Source: Pseudocitrobacter faecalis (GTDB lineage Bacteria > Pseudomonadota > Gammaproteobacteria > Enterobacterales > Enterobacteriaceae). Taken from it: 64,000 nucleotides of DNA. The stretch is from NCBI GenBank assembly GCA_003315335.1, contig QNRL01000002.1:1-64000 (forward strand). Direction: 5' to 3'. The translations under genes were made by a program, and so were the position numbers. The notes under the pieces were generated by a model. It was not told where the DNA came from, ran no database searches, and was given only the letters and a program-made list of their open reading frames with translations. This document shows, piece by piece, positions 36,772 through 48,101 of this stretch (position 1 is the first letter of the stretch; each line of letters begins with the position of its first letter).

Positions 36772-38877
36772 TCAGGCTGCGGTAATCAGCCAGCAGTTGT
36801 GGATCTGGCGGTTACGGGCGAAATCCTGGGACTGTGTTTTATGGGTGATATCTTGTGCTTTCAGTCCCAGTTCGGCCAGGCCGTCGTGATCCATACGGAA
36901 ACCGCGTTTGTTGTTCGAGAACATGATGGTGCCGCCCTTACGCAGCAGACGCTTCAGGTCTTTCATCAGGCGCAGATGATCGCGCTGAACATCAAACGCA
37001 TCTTCCATACGTTTTGAGTTGGAGAAGGTCGGCGGATCGATGAAGATCACGTCGAACTGTTCGTCAGTATCGCGCAGCCAGGCGAGCACATCAGCCTGCA
37101 TCAGACGATGGGCACGACCGGTCAGGCCATTCAGACGCAGGTTGCGTTCGGCCCACTCAAGGTAGGTGCGCGACATATCAACCGTTGTAGTAGAACGCGC
37201 GCCGCCCAGGCCCGCATGAACGCTGGCGCTACCGGTGTAGGAGAAGAGGTTAAGGAAATCTTTGCCTTTACTCATCTGACCCAGCATACGACGGGCGATG
37301 CGGTGGTCGAGGAACAGGCCAGTATCGAGGTAGTCGGTCAGGTTGACCCACAGGCGAGCGTTGTATTCGCTTACCTGCATGAAATCGCCCTTCTCGTTCA
37401 TCTTCTCGTACTGATTTTTACCTTTCTGGCGTTCACGGGTTTTCAGCACCAGTTTATTCGGCGCAATGCCCAGCACGGAGATCGTGGCGGCGATGATATC
37501 AAACAGGCGCTGACGTGCTTTGTGCGCATCAACGGTTTTCGGCGGCGCGTATTCCTGCACCACGACCCAATCGGCGTAGCGGTCAACGGCGACGTTATAC
37601 TCCGGCAGGTCAGCATCGTACAGGCGATAACACTCAATGCCTTCCTGCTTCGCCCACTTCTCCAGTTTCTTGAGATTTTTACGCAGGCGATTGGCGTAAT
37701 CTTCCGCAACGGTAGCTTTCACTTCGCCGGTGCTTTCCGACACATGATAGTTCTTCTGGATACAATCCAGCGGGCCGTTCTTGGCTTTAAACTGGCGTTC
37801 AGCACGCAGCGAAACGCAGCTCAGCAGTTCCGGTGAGGCGCTAAACAGCGACAGATTCCAGCCGCCAAACTGGTTTTTCATGATCCGCCCCAGCAGACTG
37901 TGCAGGGCAATCAGCGCCGGTTCGCTCTCCAGACGCTCGCCGTATGGCGGGTTGCTGATAACGGTACCGTACGGGCCTTTCGGCAGTGGATTGGTCAACT
38001 GAGCCACATCTTTTTGTTCAAAGGTGATCAGTTCGCCGATACCGGCACGACGGGCGTTACTGCGCGCAATGTCCACTACGCGGCGATCGGTGTCGGAGCC
38101 ATAAAAACGGGATTCATAAGCAGCAAGGCCTGCGCGTGCGCGGGTCTGCGCATCGGCTTTCACTTCCTGCCAGATAGCGTCGTCATGCTGCGCCCAGCCA
38201 CTAAAGCCCCAGTGGCCACGATGCAGACCCGGCGCGCGATCGGTCGCCCACATCGCCGCTTCAATCAGCAGCGTACCGGAACCACACATCGGGTCGAGCA
38301 TCGGTGTACCCGGCACCCAGCCAGAACGCATCACAATCGCCGCCGCGAGATTCTCTTTAATTGGCGCCAGACCCGTGCGGTCACGGTAGCCGCGCAGATG
38401 CAGACCTTCACCGCTCAGATCAAGAGAGATAAACGCTTTCTCTTTGTTTAACCGCACGTTAATGCGCAGGTCAGGATTTTCGCGATCGACATTCGGACGC
38501 GGCAAATTCTTACGCGTGAACGCATCAACGATGGCGTCTTTCACTTTCAGCGCGCCGTACTGGCTGTTACGGATCTCATCGTTCAGCCCGTTAAAGCTCA
38601 CGGCAAAAGTGGCGTTCGGGGTGAAGATCTCCGTCCAGTCGATCGCCTGCACGCCGAGATAGAGGTCGAGATCGCTCCAGACACTGCATTCGCCCAGCGG
38701 CATCATGATGCGCGACGCCAGGCGACTCCACATCAGGCTTTGATAAAGAAGGCGCGTGTCTCCCTGAAAATGGACCCCACCCTGGGTGACTTTGCACTCT
38801 TGTGCGCCCAGACCTTCCAGTTCAGTTTTTAACAGCTCTTCCAGCCCACGGGCCGTACTGGCAAACAGAGAATTCAT
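36772..38877 (-). CDS. rlmL: RlmL/RlmKL, bifunctional 23S rRNA methyltransferase
   Basis: The 701-residue protein has an N-terminal THUMP domain (about 1-155), an N2-guanine methyltransferase domain with motif SNPPYGER (for m2G2445), and a C-terminal methyltransferase with [11 protein letters not shown] (for m7G2069, the RlmK part). Both motifs are intact, so both activities are expected. It starts the rlmL-uup-pqiABC run and is divergent from ycbX. Length is one residue less than in E. coli. Confidence 0.97.
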   Translation of the reverse strand: MNSLFASTARGLEELLKTELEGLGAQECKVTQGGVHFQGDTRLLYQSLMWSRLASRIMMPLGECSVWSDLDLYLGVQAIDWTEIFTPNATFAVSFNGLNDEIRNSQYGALKVKDAIVDAFTRKNLPRPNVDRENPDLRINVRLNKEKAFISLDLSGEGLHLRGYRDRTGLAPIKENLAAAIVMRSGWVPGTPMLDPMCGSGTLLIEAAMWATDRAPGLHRGHWGFSGWAQHDDAIWQEVKADAQTRARAGLAAYESRFYGSDTDRRVVDIARSNARRAGIGELITFEQKDVAQLTNPLPKGPYGTVISNPPYGERLESEPALIALHSLLGRIMKNQFGGWNLSLFSASPELLSCVSLRAERQFKAKNGPLDCIQKNYHVSESTGEVKATVAEDYANRLRKNLKKLEKWAKQEGIECYRLYDADLPEYNVAVDRYADWVVVQEYAPPKTVDAHKARQRLFDIIAATISVLGIAPNKLVLKTRERQKGKNQYEKMNEKGDFMQVSEYNARLWVNLTDYLDTGLFLDHRIARRMLGQMSKGKDFLNLFSYTGSASVHAGLGGARSTTTVDMSRTYLEWAERNLRLNGLTGRAHRLMQADVLAWLRDTDEQFDVIFIDPPTFSNSKRMEDAFDVQRDHLRLMKDLKRLLRKGGTIMFSNNKRGFRMDHDGLAELGLKAQDITHKTQSQDFARNRQIHNCWLITAA

Positions 38878-38975
38878 ATCATCACTTTTACTTGCAGAAA
38901 ATTGTTGCGCATTATAGCCAATCTCGGCCCCATGTCATAAAGTTAAAGGCTTATTTCTGACTCAGGGAATGCGTC

Positions 38976-40085
38976 ATGCTGACGTTATCGCGACTTTTCA
39001 TTCACCCGGTGAAATCCATGAGGGGTATCGGGCTCACTCACGCCTTCGCAGATATAAGCGGAATGGCGTTTGACCGTATCTTTATGGTGACCGAACCCGA
39101 TGGCACGTTTATCACTGCGCGGCAGTACCCGGCGATGGTGCGCTTCACTCCGGCCATTCTGCGCGACGGCCTGCATCTCACAGCGCCGGACGGTAGCAGC
39201 GCACTGGTACGTTTTGCCGATTTCACCGCACCGGCTGAACCAACGGAAGTGTGGGGCAACCATTTTACCGCTCACATCGCCCCGGAGGCGATCAATCAAT
39301 GGCTGTCACCGTTTTTTAAACGCGATGTGCAGTTGCGCTGGCTTGGCGACACGCTCACGCGTCGGGTAAAATGTCACGACGCGGTGCCGCTCTCGTTTGC
39401 CGATGGTTTCCCCTACCTGCTGACGAACGAAGCGTCTCTGCGCGATTTACAGCAGCGTTGCCCGGCCAGCGTCAGAATGGAACAGTTCCGGCCGAATCTG
39501 GTGGTGACCGGCGCGCAGGCGTGGGACGAAGACAACTGGAAAACGATTCGCATTGGTGAAGTCGTCTTTGACGTGGTGAAACCGTGCAGCCGCTGCATTT
39601 TTACCACCATTAGCCCGGAGAAAGGCCAAAAACACCCGGCGGGCGAACCGTTACACACGCTGCAATCCTTCCGCACCGCGCAGGATAACGGCGACGTCGA
39701 TTTTGGCCAGAACCTGATCCCGCGCAACAGCGGTGTGGTTCGCGTGGGCGATGAAGTGGAAATTTTAGCTACCGGGCCGGGGAAAGTGTACGGTGCTGGC
39801 GCAGACGATGACACGCTGACCGTCGAGCAAGATTTGGCTTCGAAAGTGGATATCAACTGGCAGGGGCAAACATTTAACGGTAATAATCAGCAGGTTTTAC
39901 TGGAACAGCTCGAACAACAGGGCATACGTATACCCTACTCCTGCCGTGCAGGAATTTGTGGCAGTTGCCGGATTACGCTGGAAGAAGGTGAAGTGACGCC
40001 GCTCAAGAAGAGCGCGATTGGCAACGATGGCACCGTACTGTGCTGTAGCTGTGTGCCAAAAACCGCACTGAAACTGCGTAGTTAA
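38976..40085 (+). CDS. ycbX: YcbX, MOSC-domain protein with 2Fe-2S ferredoxin domain
   Basis: The 369-residue protein has an N-terminal MOSC beta-barrel domain (about 1-90), a MOSC domain with [11 protein letters not shown] as the molybdenum-cofactor Cys motif (about 205), and a C-terminal plant-type ferredoxin with cluster cysteines CRAGICGSC and CCSC. In E. coli YcbX detoxifies N-hydroxylated base analogues such as 6-N-hydroxylaminopurine. It is convergent with zapC, sharing TTAA at the stops. Confidence 0.96.
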   Translation: MLTLSRLFIHPVKSMRGIGLTHAFADISGMAFDRIFMVTEPDGTFITARQYPAMVRFTPAILRDGLHLTAPDGSSALVRFADFTAPAEPTEVWGNHFTAHIAPEAINQWLSPFFKRDVQLRWLGDTLTRRVKCHDAVPLSFADGFPYLLTNEASLRDLQQRCPASVRMEQFRPNLVVTGAQAWDEDNWKTIRIGEVVFDVVKPCSRCIFTTISPEKGQKHPAGEPLHTLQSFRTAQDNGDVDFGQNLIPRNSGVVRVGDEVEILATGPGKVYGAGADDDTLTVEQDLASKVDINWQGQTFNGNNQQVLLEQLEQQGIRIPYSCRAGICGSCRITLEEGEVTPLKKSAIGNDGTVLCCSCVPKTALKLRS

Positions 40086-40624
40086 ACCGCTTGCTCCAGG
40101 CTGTAACCCGCAAGGCCTGGCTGGGGTTGCAGCCTGTCATTCATCACTTTAATAGCATCGCCCAACTGCATGGTTCGCCCGGCCAGTACCAGGCCTGGCT
40201 GCGCCAGCAGACACAGTGCGGCATTTTCGCCCGGTTCAACCACCAGCAAATTCACCTGCTGATTGGTATCGCTCAGCCAGACGCTTGCCGCATCACCGGT
40301 AATCGGTGACCAGCTATCGTCATGGGCGCGGAAGTGCCAGCTTTTCGGCATTTGCGGTTTCAGGAAGCGAATCGCCACCAGCGCGTTAAGAATAAGTTCG
40401 GCGCGATGTTCTTTAGAGAGTTCGAGGTCGCGGCATTTCTCTTCAAAGGAGAAGTAGAGTGCCGCGTCTTCCACACAGAATCCGGTAGGGGCAAAGGCGT
40501 CAGGGGTTAACATCCGGCGAGCAAAACGCGAACGAAACAACATGCCATTGGCTAAATCAAGCATCATACGATCGTGCTCTTCATCATAATACCAACGCCA
40601 GTTATCATCTGGTTTAATTCGCAT
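40082..40624 (-). CDS. zapC: ZapC, FtsZ-bundling cell division protein
   Basis: The 180-residue protein matches E. coli YcbW/Zap[35 protein letters not shown] at the start and [11 protein letters not shown] in the middle. ZapC stabilises FtsZ bundles at the Z ring in the cytoplasm. It lies between pyrD and convergent ycbX. The strong Z-ring connection parallels sulA and matP elsewhere in the window, but these are separate transcription units. Confidence 0.95.
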   Translation of the reverse strand: MRIKPDDNWRWYYDEEHDRMMLDLANGMLFRSRFARRMLTPDAFAPTGFCVEDAALYFSFEEKCRDLELSKEHRAELILNALVAIRFLKPQMPKSWHFRAHDDSWSPITGDAASVWLSDTNQQVNLLVVEPGENAALCLLAQPGLVLAGRTMQLGDAIKVMNDRLQPQPGLAGYSLEQAV

Positions 40625-40789
40625 TGTCCACTCCCCTCATTTCAGCATCCGTTTGCTGTGTAATCTTTCCCGCGTCGTTTTTACTGCCTAAATAATAAAA
40701 GACTAAAATGTTTAAATAAGCAACAATGAGGAAATATAAAGCAACCAGGGCTTAAAATAAAGCCCTGGTTCACATAATGAGATAAAAGA

Positions 40790-41800
40790 TTAGATGTGAG
40801 TAACGATTTCTTTAATCAGCGGCGGGCCTTTAAAAATAAACCCGGAATAGATCTGCACCAGTGTCGCCCCGGCAGCAATCTTCTCGCGGGCGGCGATAAC
40901 GGAGTCAATTCCGCCCACGCCGATAATCGGCAAGCGTCCGTTTAATTCAGCTGAGAGCATACGGATAATTTCGGTGCTTTTTAATTGCAATGGACGACCG
41001 CTCAGTCCCCCTGTTTCATCACAATATTTCATCCCCTGAACCAGAGAACGATCCAATGTCGTATTGGTTGCAATCACCCCATCGATATTATGGCGAACTA
41101 AACTATCGGCAACCTGGATCAACTCTTCGACAGAAAGATCCGGTGCGATCTTCACCGCCACAGGGACATATTTATGGTGTTTCGCCTGAAGTTCAGTCTG
41201 CTTATTTTTAATACTGGAAAGAAGATCGTCCAACGCTTCACCATATTGTAGCGTACGCAACCCTGGGGTATTTGGCGAAGAGATGTTAATGGCAATATAT
41301 CCGGCGTAGGCATAGATTTTTTCCATACAAATCAGATAGTCATCTTTACCCTGCTCAACTGGCGTATCTTTATTTTTTCCAATATTAATACCCAGTACGC
41401 CGTCGAAATGCGCTTTTTTAACGTTCTCAACCAGGTTATCAACACCCAGGTTGTTAAAGCCCATACGGTTGATCAAACCTTCGGCATCAACCAGACGGAA
41501 GATCCTCGGCTTATCGTTACCCGGCTGCGGACGCGGTGTAACGGTGCCGATTTCGATCGAGCCAAAACCCATCGCACCGAGCGCATCAATGCACTCGCCA
41601 TTTTTGTCCAGACCTGCCGCCAGACCCAGCGGATTTTTAAAGGTCAATCCCATACAGCTCACCGGCTTTGAAGGCACCTTCTGGCGAACCAGCGCTTCAA
41701 ACGGCGTTCCGGTTACCCGGCGTAATGATTGAAAAGTAAATTCATGAGCGCGCTCAGGATCGAGCTGAAAAAGGGCTTTACGAACGAAGGGGTAGTACAT
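40790..41800 (-). CDS. pyrD: Dihydroorotate dehydrogenase (quinone), class 2
   Basis: The 336-residue FMN enzyme oxidises dihydroorotate to orotate and passes electrons to the quinone pool at the inner membrane. Class 2 features include the N-terminal membrane helix [20 protein letters not shown], the catalytic Ser in [12 protein letters not shown], and the FMN phosphate site [11 protein letters not shown] 41800 has an AGGAGAG ribosome site; the upstream in-frame ATG 41827 lies in the leader hairpin. A PurR box and pyrimidine-sensitive leader lie upstream. Confidence 0.98.
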   Translation of the reverse strand: MYYPFVRKALFQLDPERAHEFTFQSLRRVTGTPFEALVRQKVPSKPVSCMGLTFKNPLGLAAGLDKNGECIDALGAMGFGSIEIGTVTPRPQPGNDKPRIFRLVDAEGLINRMGFNNLGVDNLVENVKKAHFDGVLGINIGKNKDTPVEQGKDDYLICMEKIYAYAGYIAINISSPNTPGLRTLQYGEALDDLLSSIKNKQTELQAKHHKYVPVAVKIAPDLSVEELIQVADSLVRHNIDGVIATNTTLDRSLVQGMKYCDETGGLSGRPLQLKSTEIIRMLSAELNGRLPIIGVGGIDSVIAAREKIAAGATLVQIYSGFIFKGPPLIKEIVTHI

Positions 41801-41815
41801 GAACTCTCCTGGATT

Positions 41816-41844
41816 CCCGGTGTGCAAACCGGGGGCGTATTATG
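41816..41844 (-). promoter_or_regulatory. pyrD -10 element and leader hairpin
   Basis: On the minus strand CATAAT (complement of 41839-41844) is followed by a C-rich start region and the hairpin CCCGG/CCGGG (41816-41820, 41829-41833) just before the ribosome site. In E. coli the choice of start base by CTP/GTP level decides whether this hairpin forms and blocks translation. Confidence 0.7.
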
Positions 41845-41886
41845 TGTGATTGCGCACAAAAAGGGAATTGACCAGGAACAAAAAAA

Positions 41887-41902
41887 ACGCAAACGTTTTC
41901 AT
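41887..41902. promoter_or_regulatory. PurR box upstream of pyrD
   Basis: ACGCAAACGTTTTCAT matches 14 of 16 positions of the PurR consensus and lies upstream of the pyrD promoter, as in E. coli where PurR represses pyrD. It also lies just past the ycbF stop. Confidence 0.8.
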
Positions 41903-41910
41903 CCCACTCT

Positions 41911-42594
41911 TCAGGGAAGACGCTGTTCGGTTACCGGCGTTAATCCCCCCAGATCGTTAAGCGTTCGCCAGCGTAAAGTACAGGCCGTTTGTGCGGCGCA
42001 CCAGCCAAAGCGGCGCTGTGCCAGAGGCGGTATAACGCCAACGTCCTTCACCGGGCTACCGTTGGCCGTCACCTGCGTCAGATTGATGTAAAAAGGGGTG
42101 GGGTTTTCTGCTATCACCCCCTGTGGATCGCGCCGCCACGTTACCTGCTGCCATGCTTGTTCAGGATTTCCCTTCAATGAGGCCGGGCGCCAGAAGAGTT
42201 TAAAAGAGGAGCGCAGCGCCACCTTCACGCTACGATCTTCTACTTTGCCCGATGGGATCGATGCGACACTCAGCGCAAACAGCGTTTCGCGATCGTTTGG
42301 CATGAGGGTATCGGTTTTTACCAGGCGAATCGTCCCGGTAGCCCCTGGCGGCAGTAAAAACAGCGGCGGTGTGGCTAAAACGGGCGGCGACCCGGTGAAA
42401 GCATTGGCCCCCGCCCATACGGTGGGCGTACTGATTTTGCTGTTAATCAGCCAGGGTTCATTGCTGGTATTGGTCACTGAAATCGTGCGAGTATCGGCAG
42501 AAGAGGGAAAAACGAAGCGCGTCCCCCCCACCACCACGCCCGCGTGGCTGATACCGGACACCGCACACAGCATTAGCAGAGCAAACTTAGTCAT
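41911..42594 (-). CDS. ycbF: Periplasmic fimbrial chaperone YcbF
   Basis: The 227-residue protein is a PapD-type chaperone: a signal peptide to about ISHA, the N-terminal Ig domain with TRFVFPSSADTRTISVTNTS, the G1 strand region LFALSVASIP, and a second Ig domain ending QRFGW-type motif. It folds and caps fimbrial subunits for the usher. It is the last gene of the elf operon. Start ATG 42594 (MTKFALLML) puts the signal peptide first; an upstream ATG 42606 is in frame. It overlaps ycbV by 8 nt. Confidence 0.88.
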   Translation of the reverse strand: MTKFALLMLCAVSGISHAGVVVGGTRFVFPSSADTRTISVTNTSNEPWLINSKISTPTVWAGANAFTGSPPVLATPPLFLLPPGATGTIRLVKTDTLMPNDRETLFALSVASIPSGKVEDRSVKVALRSSFKLFWRPASLKGNPEQAWQQVTWRRDPQGVIAENPTPFYINLTQVTANGSPVKDVGVIPPLAQRRFGWCAAQTACTLRWRTLNDLGGLTPVTEQRLP

Positions 42595-43096
42595 AGCGCA
42601 CCACAAAGGTGGCGCTGGCGTTCACCGCCCCCGAGTTGATGTTCTGGGCTGTCGGGCGCAGTTGTGCATAAAACGTCAGCGCCACCTTACCCTGTTTTAA
42701 TGGATAAGGTTTACTCTCCTGCTTTAACGGAATAAGACGTTGCCCGTCATCAAGAAACGCCACCGCCAGCCCGGTCGCGGCACCGCTGCCGGTGTCGATC
42801 GCCAGCAAGTCAGGTTGGAGGGTATCCGTCTCGCCAGAAAAAGTGACATTGGCGGCGCTCACATCGGCGCCGCACTGCTCAAGATTGATAGTGAACGCTT
42901 TTTCAGCCGATGCGCGCCCCTGAGCAAACTGGCTGATGGAAAGTGTACCAAGGGGGATCTGAATCGCTTTGCTGTCCTGCGCCAGAATGCAGGTGTTGCT
43001 GCGAAACGTTCCGCTGATATTGACCGTGCCATCGTGGGCAAAGGCAACACTGCTGCACATCACGAGGGCGAAAGTAATACGTTGCACACTTTTCAT
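42587..43096 (-). CDS. ycbV: Fimbrial subunit YcbV
   Basis: The 169-residue pilin-like protein has a signal peptide (MKSVQRITFALVMCSSVAFA) and a type 1 fimbrial subunit domain (NISGTFRSNTCIL near the N-terminus, C-terminal SATFVVRYD beta-strand). Cysteine pair spacing suits the pilin disulfide. ATG 43096 is preferred over GTG 43102 because GGAG lies 5 nt before it. It is probably a minor or adaptor subunit of the elf fimbria. Confidence 0.88.
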   Translation of the reverse strand: MKSVQRITFALVMCSSVAFAHDGTVNISGTFRSNTCILAQDSKAIQIPLGTLSISQFAQGRASAEKAFTINLEQCGADVSAANVTFSGETDTLQPDLLAIDTGSGAATGLAVAFLDDGQRLIPLKQESKPYPLKQGKVALTFYAQLRPTAQNINSGAVNASATFVVRYD

Positions 43097-43105
43097 CGAC
43101 ACTCC

Positions 43106-43648
43106 CTACTCATAAACCAGGTCGAAATAGAGCACCGCGGTAGCATTTCCGCCCGTAGCCCCCTCTTTCGTTGATTTATAGCGCAGCTTATATTTCAGCT
43201 CATTATCGCCTGCCTTCAGGGGATAACGCGCGGTCAGGCTGTTGAGCGGGATCTCCTCCTGAGTTTGCGCATCGATAATTTGCACGGCGATACCCGTTGC
43301 CATATTGCCGCTGCCGCCGGTATCGGTCAGCTTAAGCAACGTGGGGGCAAGTGGATCGGACTCGCCGCTAAAATAGACTCTGGCATCCTGTATTCCCGCG
43401 GCACAACCGTTGATATCGATGTTTAAATCCGCCGACGCGCTGACGGCATTGGCCGCCTGAAAATCACTAATGTTAAAATTGCCAATGAAAACATTCTGCA
43501 TTGCGCTACTGGTCGCCACATCGCAGCCCTGATCGATAACGTTGCCGTAGATGTGCATATTCACCTGATCGGCGCCTTTCAGGTTGCCAAACGCGGAAAA
43601 GGCGCAGAATGCGAGCAGACCGGGAAGAAATAACAGACGGTTAGCCAT
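43106..43648 (-). CDS. ycbU: Fimbrial subunit YcbU
   Basis: The 180-residue protein has a signal peptide and a fimbrial domain: NMHIYGNVIDQGCDV at the mature start, a partner Cys in NGCAAGIQ, and the terminal NATAVLYFDLVYE donor/acceptor strand region. Length equals E. coli YcbU. It lies 9 nt before ycbV and 12 nt after elfG in the same operon, and is probably a minor tip or adaptor subunit. Confidence 0.88.
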   Translation of the reverse strand: MANRLLFLPGLLAFCAFSAFGNLKGADQVNMHIYGNVIDQGCDVATSSAMQNVFIGNFNISDFQAANAVSASADLNIDINGCAAGIQDARVYFSGESDPLAPTLLKLTDTGGSGNMATGIAVQIIDAQTQEEIPLNSLTARYPLKAGDNELKYKLRYKSTKEGATGGNATAVLYFDLVYE

Positions 43649-43660
43649 TCACGTCGCACC

Positions 43661-44707
43661 TCAGTCAAAATCGATACGCACCGAGGCCGTTGCCTCGAAG
43701 CTACCGATTTCCGGCGGCACGCCCGTGGTGCTGACGGGAAAAACATTCATCTTTGCAAAGGCATCCTGGTTATCCGGAATCGCCAGTGAAATAGCGCCGC
43801 CATCGGGCGATACCACGTTGCCCTGCGAATCGGTCACCAGCACGCCAACGCCGGGCCTGGAAGTTTTGATTGCCTGAGGATAATCGCTGTCGCGGGTGGC
43901 CGTCAGGCTGAGATTGACATTCACCAGTCCGCTATTGCCAGTGTTACATCTCACCGGTATCGACAGCGCGACCGTTTTTGCGCCGGTTGGTTTCTGCCCC
44001 TGCACTTTGAAGTTGGCGGCAAAGACATCGCCGAGATCGACTTCGATCGTCTCTCCGGCGTTTACCGAGCAGGATTCCAGCGAGTTAATGGTACCCGAGA
44101 GGTAATAGGTCAGCACCGGATCCCCAGTGGCGGTGCAGGAACTGCTGGCTGGTATGTTGTAACATTCATAAAGGTGTGCCAGCACGATATTAGGGATCGT
44201 CACCGTCCCCACGAAAGGTTGCAGAATTTTTAGCGAGAAATAGCCGCTGTTGCCGCTGGAACCTGTGCCGCCGAGGCGTTGACCGCCGGGATCGCAAATA
44301 TGCCAGCGGGTATCATCGCTGGTGCCAACATTTTCGAATGGGACTTCGCTCGGCGAGTTGCCTTTCACACCTAACCATACCTGCGCAGCCAGGTAGTCGT
44401 TGATTTTGTACCAACTGTCGCCCAGTGCAGGCAACGGGGAATCTGATGCAAACGCCCATAGCCCCTCTCTCACGTTGTCTTTATCACAATCGCAGGAGAC
44501 GTAATAATCGTTGGCTTCATTCCAGGTATAAAAATGCTCCTTTACTACTCCGGCCTCATTTTCTTCTTCCGAAAGCGTACTGACGCCAAAATTGACACCA
44601 ATAAGCGGGTTTCCGCTGGCGGTGTGACATTTCCCGGTGTAAGCCATCGCGCTCGCGCTTGCCAACATGAGAACGCCCATTAGCAGCATCGTTATGGTTC
44701 GTTGCAT
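43661..44707 (-). CDS. elfG: Two-domain fimbrial tip adhesin ElfG
   Basis: The 348-residue protein is longer than the pilins, as two-domain tip adhesins are: a signal peptide ([22 protein letters not shown]), an N-terminal lectin-like half ([20 protein letters not shown], several Cys), and a C-terminal pilin domain ([24 protein letters not shown] onward, ending ASVRIDFD). ATG 44707 with GAGGAAA upstream is chosen over the longer frame. It corresponds to YcbT/ElfG. In E. coli the Elf fimbria binds laminin and helps adhesion; receptor here unknown. Confidence 0.88.
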   Translation of the reverse strand: MQRTITMLLMGVLMLASASAMAYTGKCHTASGNPLIGVNFGVSTLSEEENEAGVVKEHFYTWNEANDYYVSCDCDKDNVREGLWAFASDSPLPALGDSWYKINDYLAAQVWLGVKGNSPSEVPFENVGTSDDTRWHICDPGGQRLGGTGSSGNSGYFSLKILQPFVGTVTIPNIVLAHLYECYNIPASSSCTATGDPVLTYYLSGTINSLESCSVNAGETIEVDLGDVFAANFKVQGQKPTGAKTVALSIPVRCNTGNSGLVNVNLSLTATRDSDYPQAIKTSRPGVGVLVTDSQGNVVSPDGGAISLAIPDNQDAFAKMNVFPVSTTGVPPEIGSFEATASVRIDFD

Positions 44708-44724
44708 ACAACTGTTTCCTCTGC

Positions 44725-47319
44725 TTATTCGCATACTGCATTTCTGCGCGTAATGGGTGCGGCCATCTGTTGCGCTGTTAAAGTAAATGTCAGCTGGCAC
44801 TGTTGCTCGCGCGCATCGCCCCAGCGGACGGTGATACTTCCCTTTTCAGGCAGGCCGGACATATAAAGCGAGCCGTCGTCATCCACAATGCCGCTAATCT
44901 TGTCGGCATCGTCAAGAGTTGCCATTGCGCCAAAGCGTAACGGTTTACCGTTCATTAGCGGGCTGAACAGCACCCGCGCGCCGACGTGAGCGCTAAACCT
45001 TGCGCGTACCAGCGCCCCTTTGGTTGGCACCACGTTCACCACGGCGTTTTCGATATCGACATTTTGTTTTAAAGAGGCGGTATCCAGGGCTATACGGTTT
45101 TCACGGTAGGGCGTGGCATAAGGCAATAGCGAATTGCCTTGCCCGTCCGTACTGATGCCGGTGTAGTTGGCGACTTTGGTATTTTCCGCGCCGGGCGCCG
45201 AAACCAGCACGTTGGTTTCGCCCAGCGATTGGCCAAGCGTGACGCCTTCGGAATGCACAATCACGCTGCCGGATACCCCATAGTTCACCTGCTGCTGATT
45301 GCCGTTGTCGCTGTAGTTGTAGCCGACTTTTGATTCGCCCCACGATCCTTTGTAATCCAGGCTTGCGTTTCCGCTGGCGCTTTCCCCCTGACTGACATAG
45401 CCCTGTTGTACGCTATAGCTGAGATTGTCGTCGTCCAGTAACGAGCCGGAAATACCGACGTTTTGCGTCACGTTGCCGTCGTTGTCGGCGCTGGTGTTCG
45501 AGGTCATCCAGGCTGCGTGACCTCGACTATTTGCATCGCCATTGGACGACGAGAGCCACTGACCCAGCGGCAGTGAGACGTTAAGCGCGAAGACTTGATC
45601 GGCGGACGGTTGCCCGCGAGACTGGCTGTAGTTCCATGATAATCCCAGCGTGACATCCTTGATCTGCGTGTTGTAGCCGAATTGCAATAACCGATCCTGG
45701 TCGTCCGTGTTCCAGTAAGTTTGCTCGCTACCGCTCAGGTAGAATGAGCCATAGTCGCCAAGCTGCTGGGAAATATTAATTTGCAGCTTCCCGCGCTTGC
45801 TGTAGTAAAGGTTGTAATAGCGCGCCCACAGCGGCGTTTCATCGTCCTCGCTCTGCGTATACCCTTCCATGCGGTGATACATGGTATCGGCCAAGGTATA
45901 AAAACCAGACGTTGAATAGCGATAGCCCATCAACTGGAAATTAGTGCCGTAAGGATTGAGCGTTTTGGCATACAAAAACCGCCAGGATTGCCCCTGATAA
46001 TCCTGATTATTGGCAAGAGTACTGTTCGCCCACGTGCCATCGACCGAAACCGCGCCAAATTCGCCAAGGTTAAACCCTAACCCCAGCATGCCGGCACGGT
46101 AATCGTCAGAGAACTGCCCGCCGCCGTACCAGGTTACGCCCCAAGGCCCACCCCATTGCAGCGTCGCCTGTGCAAACGCTTTTTCATCCTGATCGTTGCT
46201 ATTACTGCGATAATTCGCCGCGGTCAGAGCATATTTTAATCGGCCCTGACGCTGGAGAAGCGGTACGCTGGAATAAGGAATGGTGTATCGATTGAGGGTG
46301 CCGTCGGACTCTTTAATTTCAACCTGCAGATCGCCGCTGGAGGCGCTGGAAAACAGGTCGTTAATTTCAAACGCGCCGGGCGGCACGTACGTTTGATACA
46401 CCGTGTAGCCATTTTGTTTAATGGTTACCTGCGCATTGCTTTTGGCGATCCCGCGAACAGTAGGCGCAAAACCGCGCAGGCTATCGGGCAGCATGTTGTC
46501 GTCCGAGGCCAGCTGCACACCGCGAAAACCGACGCTATCAAAAAAATCGCCCCCGGTGTAGCTGTCTCCGACGGTTAATTCGCCTTTGACGGGAATAATC
46601 GCGTACTGCGCATAGCTGCTGATATTCTGCCACTGCCCCGGTTCATCCTGACCATAGCTCCAGGTTGAGTTATTGCGCAATCGCCAGCCCGCAAGATTCA
46701 ACCCGCTATTCAAATTCAGGAAGTAATTGTTATCGCCGCCGTTTTCGTTGCTGCTCTGCACACCATTCGCCCCACTGAAGGAATATCCCAGCAGCAAGGC
46801 ATTGATTCCGCGATCCCATCGTTCGGGTGGAACGTAGCCCCGGGCATCATTTTTAACGGCAATTTGCGGCACAGAAATCGCCAGCTGAAGCTGTCGGGCA
46901 TCAAATTTGACGCTGGCGTCAGGAATAACTTTCGCAAGCGGCACGCACGCGTCGTCATCCAGCGCGTTAAATGCAGGAAACGCAGCGGTCTTGACGCCAA
47001 TCTGGCTGAGATAGACCTTGTTCAGGCAGGGTTCAACCTGATGATTGTCTTCATTGGCGACAAATTCGATATCGCGGGTGGCAACGAAAATTTGGTTGAA
47101 AATGACATCAACCCGATACCTGCCGGGCGCGATTTGCTGCCCTTTTTCAAAACGAGAAAGGTCGGCGACCAGCGACGGATCGTCTTTAAAGAACGCGGGA
47201 TCAAACCAGGTGTCGGCCAGCGCGCTCAGCGACGTTGAGGCGAAGACCGCCAGCCCACCTAAAAAGGAGGGAACCGTACTGGCAAGAAAGTGACGGTGCT
47301 GGCGTGGGGTGCTCGACAT
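44725..47319 (-). CDS. elfC: Outer-membrane fimbrial usher ElfC
   Basis: The 864-residue protein has a signal peptide, the usher N-terminal domain ([23 protein letters not shown]), a 24-strand barrel with plug, and the C-terminal domains ending [18 protein letters not shown]. Motifs such as [19 protein letters not shown] and [12 protein letters not shown] are standard for ushers. It assembles the Elf subunits through the outer membrane. The N-terminal 70 residues match E. coli YcbS closely. Frame is intact throughout. Confidence 0.95.
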   Translation of the reverse strand: MSSTPRQHRHFLASTVPSFLGGLAVFASTSLSALADTWFDPAFFKDDPSLVADLSRFEKGQQIAPGRYRVDVIFNQIFVATRDIEFVANEDNHQVEPCLNKVYLSQIGVKTAAFPAFNALDDDACVPLAKVIPDASVKFDARQLQLAISVPQIAVKNDARGYVPPERWDRGINALLLGYSFSGANGVQSSNENGGDNNYFLNLNSGLNLAGWRLRNNSTWSYGQDEPGQWQNISSYAQYAIIPVKGELTVGDSYTGGDFFDSVGFRGVQLASDDNMLPDSLRGFAPTVRGIAKSNAQVTIKQNGYTVYQTYVPPGAFEINDLFSSASSGDLQVEIKESDGTLNRYTIPYSSVPLLQRQGRLKYALTAANYRSNSNDQDEKAFAQATLQWGGPWGVTWYGGGQFSDDYRAGMLGLGFNLGEFGAVSVDGTWANSTLANNQDYQGQSWRFLYAKTLNPYGTNFQLMGYRYSTSGFYTLADTMYHRMEGYTQSEDDETPLWARYYNLYYSKRGKLQINISQQLGDYGSFYLSGSEQTYWNTDDQDRLLQFGYNTQIKDVTLGLSWNYSQSRGQPSADQVFALNVSLPLGQWLSSSNGDANSRGHAAWMTSNTSADNDGNVTQNVGISGSLLDDDNLSYSVQQGYVSQGESASGNASLDYKGSWGESKVGYNYSDNGNQQQVNYGVSGSVIVHSEGVTLGQSLGETNVLVSAPGAENTKVANYTGISTDGQGNSLLPYATPYRENRIALDTASLKQNVDIENAVVNVVPTKGALVRARFSAHVGARVLFSPLMNGKPLRFGAMATLDDADKISGIVDDDGSLYMSGLPEKGSITVRWGDAREQQCQLTFTLTAQQMAAPITRRNAVCE

Positions 47320-47343
47320 TTCGCGTCCGCAAACGTTAATCCG

Positions 47344-48045
47344 TCAGGATTTGCACGTCATGGCCGGCGTTTCAGCGCCATAATCATTGATGGTGCGGTA
47401 GCTCACTTTCTGGTTAGCCGCGCCTGCTGGCACGTCAAACCGGAAGCTATCAAGCGGCGATATCATCTGGTTTTTTACGCGCTTACCGCCAAGCGTCAGC
47501 CCGGTAAGCGTAATGTAATAAGGCGTGGGATTATGGACGGTCACGCTCTGCCCTGCCCAATCACAGCGCAGTTTCTCTGCCGCCTGATTAACGGAAATCG
47601 ACAACCTTTTAGGCCGCCAGAACAGCTTAATAACGCTCTGGGTGGCGATTTTTAGTACGCTGCCCTCTTCTTTCTTCGTTGTCGAAGGCACTGCGCGTAC
47701 GCTTGCGTAAAATAAAGATTCACGATCTTTAGGCAATGCAGGACCGACGAACATAATACGCAGTAAATTTTCACTGGCCGTGTTAAGTACAAACAACGGA
47801 GGGGTGGTAATAAAATCCTGCGTTTTTTTATTATCGGGCGTCATTACCCATGCCTGAATTAAATATGGCACGGTTTTGCTGGTATTTCTGACGCTTAGCG
47901 ATATCTGCGCGTCTCCTTCATTATAAATAACCCGCGTCGCGCCCAACCCCACGCCGCCGCTATCGGCAGCCATGGCGGAAGCACTGAGTGTTAACGCGCC
48001 GATAAAACTCACGGCAAACCAGCTTTTTGCTCTACGGGTATTCAC
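47344..48045 (-). CDS. elfD: Fimbrial chaperone ElfD
   Basis: The 233-residue protein is a PapD-type periplasmic chaperone with a signal peptide (to about SASAMA), GLGATRVIYNEGDAQISLSVRN, LFVLNTASENLLRI and the subunit-binding strand SLFYASVRAVP. It serves the major subunit ElfA. A second chaperone, ycbF, ends the operon, so the unit carries two. It is 24 nt upstream of the usher gene and separated from elfA by a hairpin. Confidence 0.93.
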   Translation of the reverse strand: MNTRRAKSWFAVSFIGALTLSASAMAADSGGVGLGATRVIYNEGDAQISLSVRNTSKTVPYLIQAWVMTPDNKKTQDFITTPPLFVLNTASENLLRIMFVGPALPKDRESLFYASVRAVPSTTKKEEGSVLKIATQSVIKLFWRPKRLSISVNQAAEKLRCDWAGQSVTVHNPTPYYITLTGLTLGGKRVKNQMISPLDSFRFDVPAGAANQKVSYRTINDYGAETPAMTCKS

Positions 48046-48070
48046 TTGAAGGTACCTTTAGCGGCTCTCC

Positions 48071-48095
48071 CCCCTTCAGGACAAAGATGAAGGGG
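48071..48095 (-). terminator. Attenuating hairpin between elfA and elfD
   Basis: CCCCTTCA/TGAAGGGG arms with a 9-nt loop and no good T run on the minus strand. It is better read as a partial terminator or mRNA 3' stabiliser that leaves the major subunit in excess. Confidence 0.55.
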
Positions 48096-48101
48096 TGAAA
48101 A

